Assembly: GCA_902388455.1 (NCBI GenBank)
Contig: CABMPD010000003.1
Span: 62,001-126,000, forward strand
Length of the DNA stretch: 64,000 nucleotides
Direction of reading: 5' to 3'
From: an uncultured Alistipes sp.
GTDB taxonomy: Bacteria > Bacteroidota > Bacteroidia > Bacteroidales > UBA932
The notes beneath the pieces are model-generated. The model did no database searches. It saw nothing but the letters and a program-made list of their open reading frames with translations, and was not told the origin of the DNA. Below are positions 59,936 to 64,000 of the stretch, one piece after another (position 1 is the stretch's first letter; the number at the start of each line of letters is the position of its first letter). Made by a program: the position numbers and the translations under genes.

Positions 59936-61696
59936 TTAGGCTTTTCCCTCGGACTTTTCCCTCTCCTCCTCTTCCTGCATGAGGGTCTTCTTCAGTTTCA
60001 ACAAGGCGACCTTGGTCTCGGCCGTGGTCTCACCCAGCAGCGAGGCTATCTCCTGGGCCACGCGCATCTGCTTCTTGATCACGTCGTCGGTGGTGGCCAG
60101 GGTCTCCATGCGCATCTTGCCCAGTTTCTCGCTGTACTGCACCTCGTCGGTGATGTCCTTGAGGATGCCGAAGAGGGCGTGGTTGCTCTTGAGTATGCTG
60201 ATGGACAGATCGATGTGCCTTCGGGTCTCGGAGACGTACATCTTCTTGCGCACGTACTGCTTCCCGGAGTTCTGGGCGATGAGGAACTCGGTGGGATTGA
60301 AGAAGTCCACGGCCGGCAGACCCTTGACATTGACGGTGGTGATGCCCAGGAGCTCGCGGGCCTTGGCATTGATGTCCACCACATTCATGTCGCTGTCCAG
60401 GACGACGATGCCCTCGGGACTGTTGTGAATGATCTCATAGGACATGGACTCGGCCCTCTCGCGCATGTAGGGCAGGCAGATGTCTATGTCGGCATAGCCG
60501 TTGAACACGGCCCACGCCTTCTCGCGGCAGGTAGGGTAACCGCAGGAGCCGCAGTTGAGCTCGTCCTCGGGCTTGAACTTGCCGGTACGGCGGAGTATCT
60601 CCTCTATCTGCTCCGGGGTAGGTATCAGGCTCCTGTTCTCGATCCTGGGATATGCCGCGGAAATATCCACAGTGTACTCGCGGTCGCCTTCCTTCTCGGG
60701 CGGCAGGGCCTCGCACTCCCGACGCACATAACGTTTCACATCGACCGTCGCACGCACGCCCTCACCGTCGCCTACCAAGCTGCACGGGCCGCTGACACAG
60801 GCATTCTCGCACATATTCATCTCGAAGAACACCCCGCTGACCTTATCGATATTCTCCAGGGTATTGACGCAGTTCAGCGGACCGTCCACCGCCACATAGT
60901 CGTATCCCTGTGGACGGGCCTCGAACGCATGGATGATACCCCTGCGGATGGGATAGGACTTGCTGCGGTTGGCCGGATTCTCCCCGGGTATGCCGGTACA
61001 GCCGTATCTCTCCCCCTCCAGGGCCACAGCGTCAGGCAGGGGGAAGGTAAGTCCCCTCTCAACCATCAGCCGGCGCAGGTCCTCGAAGGTCAGCACTCCG
61101 GCTATCAGTCCGCTCTCACGGGCCTCCCTCTTCTTGGCAATGCAGGGTCCTATGAAAATGACCTTGCAGCCGGGAAATCTCTGCCTCAACATCTTGGCAT
61201 GTGCAATCATCGGGGAATCCACCGGTGCGAGGTACTTCAGGGCATCGGGATGGTACTCCTGGATGAGGCGGCAGAGGGCCGGACAGGCGGAGGTGATGAA
61301 ATTCTTATACTCTCCTGTGGCAATGCACCTGGCATATTCCTTGGTCACGGCATTGGCTCCGACGGCCGTCTCCTCGGCGAAGGCGAAGCCGAGCTTGAGC
61401 AGTACGGCCTCCATCTGGGCGAAGCTCTGAAGACGGAAGGAGGATATGAAGGACGGGGCAATGCTCGCCACCACATTGTCCCCCGAGAGCAGGAGGGCGT
61501 CCACCTCCTCCTTCTCGCTGTGGACGATCTTGGCATTCTGAGGGCAGACTACCGTACAGCGTCCGCAGAGGATACAGCGTTCCTTGATGATCTGAGCCTG
61601 ATGGTTCTTGACCTCAATGGCTTTCACCGGGCATTCCCTGAGACATTTGTAGCAGTCCTTGCACCTGGCTTTCTTAAATTCGAGATATTCTTTCAT
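59936..61696 (-). CDS. Sensory-type [FeFe] hydrogenase with PAS domain
   Basis: 586 residues. Two N-terminal 4Fe-4S sites lie at Cys12/15/18/22 and Cys41/44/47/51. The H-cluster ligands are Cys138 in FITSACPALC, Cys185 in FIGPCIAKK, and Cys296 and Cys300 in FEMNMCENACVSGP. A further cysteine-rich FeS site is CGSCGYPTC (382-390). A PAS domain (about 418-530, IIHNSPEGIVVLDSDMNVVDINAKA) and a coiled C-terminus follow. The L1-L3 motifs diverge from catalytic hydrogenases (TSACPA, GPCIAKK, EMNMCENAC), as in group C sensory enzymes. It probably senses H2 or redox state and signals to the adjacent phosphatase. Confidence 0.85.
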   Translation of the reverse strand: MKEYLEFKKARCKDCYKCLRECPVKAIEVKNHQAQIIKERCILCGRCTVVCPQNAKIVHSEKEEVDALLLSGDNVVASIAPSFISSFRLQSFAQMEAVLLKLGFAFAEETAVGANAVTKEYARCIATGEYKNFITSACPALCRLIQEYHPDALKYLAPVDSPMIAHAKMLRQRFPGCKVIFIGPCIAKKREARESGLIAGVLTFEDLRRLMVERGLTFPLPDAVALEGERYGCTGIPGENPANRSKSYPIRRGIIHAFEARPQGYDYVAVDGPLNCVNTLENIDKVSGVFFEMNMCENACVSGPCSLVGDGEGVRATVDVKRYVRRECEALPPEKEGDREYTVDISAAYPRIENRSLIPTPEQIEEILRRTGKFKPEDELNCGSCGYPTCREKAWAVFNGYADIDICLPYMRERAESMSYEIIHNSPEGIVVLDSDMNVVDINAKARELLGITTVNVKGLPAVDFFNPTEFLIAQNSGKQYVRKKMYVSETRRHIDLSISILKSNHALFGILKDITDEVQYSEKLGKMRMETLATTDDVIKKQMRVAQEIASLLGETTAETKVALLKLKKTLMQEEEEREKSEGKA

Positions 61697-61726
61697 AAGC
61701 TTGGATTGTCAGTACCGGGCCCCGGG

Positions 61727-62005
61727 TCACGGCTGGGGCAGGCCGAGCTTGGGATACACTTCCGTGAGGAACTTTTCCTCGATATTGTCCTTATTGACTC
61801 CCCGGACGAAGACGTCCGCGGAGCCGTCGAGAGCCTCCTCGGTCCTCATTACGACTCCGTCGGCGCACTGTCCGAAGCAGAAACTGGCCTGAAGCTCGAT
61901 GAGCTCCTCCACGTCGTACTTGCGGAGCATTTCCTTCATGCCCTCGACCACGTCGTAGGAGCCTTTGAGGTGGCAGGAGCTTCCTATGCAGATTTTAACT
62001 ATCAT
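61727..62005 (-). CDS. Thioredoxin-like [2Fe-2S] ferredoxin (NuoE-like)
   Basis: A 92-residue protein. Cys6 and Cys11 in CIGSSCHLKGS with Cys43 and Cys47 in SFCFGQCADG form the usual four-cysteine pattern of NuoE/HoxE-type thioredoxin-like ferredoxins. It lies 30 bases upstream of the sensory hydrogenase gene and likely passes electrons to or from it. No other domain is present. Confidence 0.88.
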   Translation of the reverse strand: MIVKICIGSSCHLKGSYDVVEGMKEMLRKYDVEELIELQASFCFGQCADGVVMRTEEALDGSADVFVRGVNKDNIEEKFLTEVYPKLGLPQP

Positions 62006-62024
62006 TGTCCTGTGCTATAGTGGA

Positions 62025-63422
62025 TTACTGTTTCATTGCCTCCACCTCTTCGGCCGTCATGGGCTTGTAGAGATGTCCGAGCCGGCGCTTGCCGTCGGGA
62101 GTGATGAGGTAGTCCTCCTCGTTGCGCAGGCCGCCGAAGCCCTTGAACTTCTCTATCTCGTCATAGTTGAGGAAGTCCTTGAACTTGCCCTGGCTCTTCC
62201 ACAGATCTATCAGCTCTGGAATGAAGTAGATACCGGGCTCGATGGTGAGTACGAAGCCGGGCTCCAGGGGACGGGCCAGACGCAAGGACTTGAAACCGAA
62301 GGTAGCGCTCTTGGGATGACCGTCGTAGCCGACCCACACCTCACCCAGGTTCTCCATGTCATGTACGTCCAGGCCCATCATGTGGCCCAGACCGCAGGGG
62401 AAGAACATGGCGTAGGCTCCCTCGCTGGCCACCTCGGCGGGATCTCCGGTCACAAGACCGATGCTCTTGAGGTCGGCTGCGATGGTCTCCGCAACCTTGA
62501 GGTGAATCTCCCGGAAAGCGATTCCGGGCCTAAGGGCATCCACAGCAACGGTATGCGCGTGCAGAGCCATATCGTATATCATCTTCTGCTGTTCTGTGAA
62601 ACGCTTGCTGACAGGAGCCGTAGAGGAGAGGTCACCGGCATAGTGCAGGGAACTCTCGGCACCGGCATCGAGCAGGAAGAGGTCTCCCTCCTGCAGGATA
62701 TTGCCGTGATAGTGGTTGTGCAGAGTCTGTCCGTTGACGGTGGCGATGACCGGGAATGAGAGGCCCGCTCCCTTGCGCAGGGCTATTTCAGTCACGGCCG
62801 AGGCCACCTCAGCCTCCGATATGCCGGGACGCACCATCCGCATCATGGCCTGGTGCATCTCCACGGAAATGTCCACGGCCTCCTCTATCTGGTCGATCTC
62901 CGCGGGACTCTTGTGGTTCCTCATGTTGACTACCGACTTGACGAACGGTATCGACGCCTGTTCGGTCTGAGCCGGTCCGGGCAGTCCCGTGAGGTCAAAT
63001 ATCCTCAAAGTATGCTCCGGTCTGTATGCAGGGAGGAAATGCACCATACGTCCGCGGTTCATCGCTCTCTGCACCTGTTCCTTGAGCCTGGCCGCCGGCT
63101 CGGTCCTGTCGACTCCGGCCTTGTCGCACCGCTCCCTCAGGGTGGGCTGGCTGCCCATCCACACGATGTCGTCTATGGTCAGCTCGTCACCGAAAACCGT
63201 GGAGATCCCCTCATCTATGTCCAGCAGGGCCCCCAGACCTGGAAAGTCCAGGCCGAAGAAATACAGGAATGTCGAGTCCTGACGGAAAGGATAGGTGTTG
63301 TCCTTGTAGTTCATCCCGGACTCGTCGTTGCCCAGGAACAGGAGAAGGCCTTTCTCACCGTGGTACTTCATGTCAGCAACCAGGCGGGCCCTCCGCTCGA
63401 TATAGGTCTCTCTTGAAAACAT
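62025..63422 (-). CDS. pepP: Xaa-Pro aminopeptidase (aminopeptidase P, M24B)
   Basis: About 465 residues from the ATG at 63422 (MFSRETYIERRARL); a frame to 63488 adds promoter-region residues. The creatinase-like N-domain is followed by the pita-bread catalytic domain with metal ligands in DAGAESSLHYAGDLSST (two Asp), GLGHMMGLDVHD (His), TIEPGIYFIPEL (Glu) and a late FGGLRNEEDYLIT (Glu). It removes N-terminal residues preceding proline. Its stop is 19 bases before the ferredoxin gene, so it may share a transcript with the hydrogenase module. Confidence 0.92.
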   Translation of the reverse strand: MFSRETYIERRARLVADMKYHGEKGLLLFLGNDESGMNYKDNTYPFRQDSTFLYFFGLDFPGLGALLDIDEGISTVFGDELTIDDIVWMGSQPTLRERCDKAGVDRTEPAARLKEQVQRAMNRGRMVHFLPAYRPEHTLRIFDLTGLPGPAQTEQASIPFVKSVVNMRNHKSPAEIDQIEEAVDISVEMHQAMMRMVRPGISEAEVASAVTEIALRKGAGLSFPVIATVNGQTLHNHYHGNILQEGDLFLLDAGAESSLHYAGDLSSTAPVSKRFTEQQKMIYDMALHAHTVAVDALRPGIAFREIHLKVAETIAADLKSIGLVTGDPAEVASEGAYAMFFPCGLGHMMGLDVHDMENLGEVWVGYDGHPKSATFGFKSLRLARPLEPGFVLTIEPGIYFIPELIDLWKSQGKFKDFLNYDEIEKFKGFGGLRNEEDYLITPDGKRRLGHLYKPMTAEEVEAMKQ

Positions 63423-63473
63423 GGCATTAGGTTTTATAGGTTGTATCGGGTGGTAAAGATACAAAATTTTATC

Positions 63474-63481
63474 TACTTTTG
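63474..63481 (+). promoter_or_regulatory. -7 box of the terminal asparaginase-like gene
   Basis: TACTTTTG matches TAnnTTTG, 29 bases before the ATG at 63511. No TTTG stands at the ideal -33 distance. On the opposite strand TATCTTTA (63454-63461) may serve pepP. Confidence 0.5.
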
Positions 63482-63510
63482 CAGTCATACAGCATATTTA
63501 GAACAATACC

Positions 63511-64000
63511 ATGAAAAAATTTTTCTTACTCATTCTGTTCTCCGCCGCAACGTTTCTGACGACAGGATGCGGAAGCATCACGGCGCCTGAGCCTGAAAGA
63601 GAATACGTCATTGTAGTCCACGGCGGCGCCGGCGAGATGGGTGAGCAGGCCGATGACCCCGACATCGCCGGACGCTACTATGCAGCCCTCGACACAGCCC
63701 TCAACATAGGCAGGGAGATACTTGACGGCGGAGGGGACGGTACAGAAGCGGTAAGGGCTGTCATCCGCTACTTCGAGAGCAATCCTCTGTTCAATGCCGG
63801 AGTCGGAGCGACCATCTCCGCCGAAGGCTACTTCGAGCTGGACGCCGCCATCATGGAAGGCAGGGACCTCAGTGCCGGAGCGGTAGCGGGAGTGCGCCAT
63901 GTAAAGCATCCCATTGACGCCGCATACGCCGTAAAGACCGCCTCCCCCCATGTGATGCTCAGCGGCACCGGCGCGGACCGCTTCGCCCAGGAGCAGGGTC
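63511..64000 (+). CDS. Isoaspartyl peptidase/L-asparaginase lipoprotein, partial (3' end beyond window)
   Basis: An open frame from the ATG at 63511 to the window edge, 163 complete codons. A signal peptide with lipobox TTGC gives Cys20. The mature start EYVIVVHGGAGEM is the family hallmark, followed by NPLFNAGVGATISAEGYFELDAAIMEG and VAGVRHVKHPIDAAYAV. The nucleophilic Thr of these N-terminal-nucleophile hydrolases would lie further downstream, outside the window. It likely hydrolyses isoaspartyl dipeptides or asparagine in the periplasm. The minus-strand frame over the same region is a shadow. Confidence 0.9.
   Translation, partial: MKKFFLLILFSAATFLTTGCGSITAPEPEREYVIVVHGGAGEMGEQADDPDIAGRYYAALDTALNIGREILDGGGDGTEAVRAVIRYFESNPLFNAGVGATISAEGYFELDAAIMEGRDLSAGAVAGVRHVKHPIDAAYAVKTASPHVMLSGTGADRFAQEQG

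Noticed and set aside
60179..62020. 613-aa plus-strand open frame
   Set aside because: It is antisense to the sensory hydrogenase and ferredoxin genes and has no recognisable domain.

Overview
The window looks like a chromosomal segment of a Bacteroidales bacterium. The evidence is: several TAnnTTTG-type -7 promoter boxes; genes that mostly lack Shine-Dalgarno sequences, with rpsU as a striking exception; secreted lipoprotein families typical of the order (DUF4493, PCMD, DUF5018, calycin-like, BACON, Omp28); a Ser-type sulfatase with an anaerobic sulfatase-maturating radical SAM enzyme; and the two-subunit methylmalonyl-CoA mutase. Housekeeping parts are moderately GC-rich, while positions 1-890 and about 3530-11800 are visibly AT-rich, which suggests an acquired island. 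The genus cannot be decided from the sequence. No rRNA, tRNA or CRISPR array was seen.

Positions 1-14600 are an accessory, defence-like island. A PtuB-like HNH nuclease gene at the left edge is followed by a truncated, probably trypsin-like gene cut by a complete IS21-family element (istA/istB, ends at about 890 and 3463). Next come a decayed AlbA_2-type ATPase remnant and a tight minus-strand cluster read from 14508 down to 3966: Fic protein, AlbA_2/ATPase regulator, PLD-SNF2 helicase, large Eco57I-type N6-adenine methylase, small beta-rich protein, membrane-anchored coiled-coil protein and a 50-aa ORF. The methylase plus PLD-helicase core with these accessory proteins is the best candidate for an under-described defence system.

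Positions 14600-31500 hold a porin O/P - lamin-tail lipoprotein - metallophosphoesterase operon (the last gene frameshifted at its metal-binding motif), a patB-xerC-hpf operon, rpsU with a near-perfect SD, a secreted sulfatase, mutAB, hutU, and two plus-strand lipoproteins.

Positions 31500-41000 are a six-gene minus-strand operon of DUF4493/PCMD surface lipoproteins, a beta-barrel protein and the sulfatase-maturating enzyme, probably building a surface complex. Positions 41100-46250 carry parE, a PlsC-type acyltransferase, an acyl-CoA ligase and a second Fic protein under a 26-bp palindromic operator. Positions 46300-46780 are a non-coding palindromic repeat cluster. Positions 46766-52720 are a six-gene minus-strand run: CNNM/CorC, exported protein, ABC ATPase and permease, and a 5'-nucleotidase split into two genes. 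Then follow tdk, rsmI, an HhH membrane protein and three plus-strand lipoproteins including an Omp28/BACON thioredoxin-like protein. The right end has a sensory [FeFe]-hydrogenase module (thioredoxin-like ferredoxin, PAS-containing hydrogenase, SpoIIE-like phosphatase), an aminopeptidase P and the start of an isoaspartyl peptidase/asparaginase lipoprotein.
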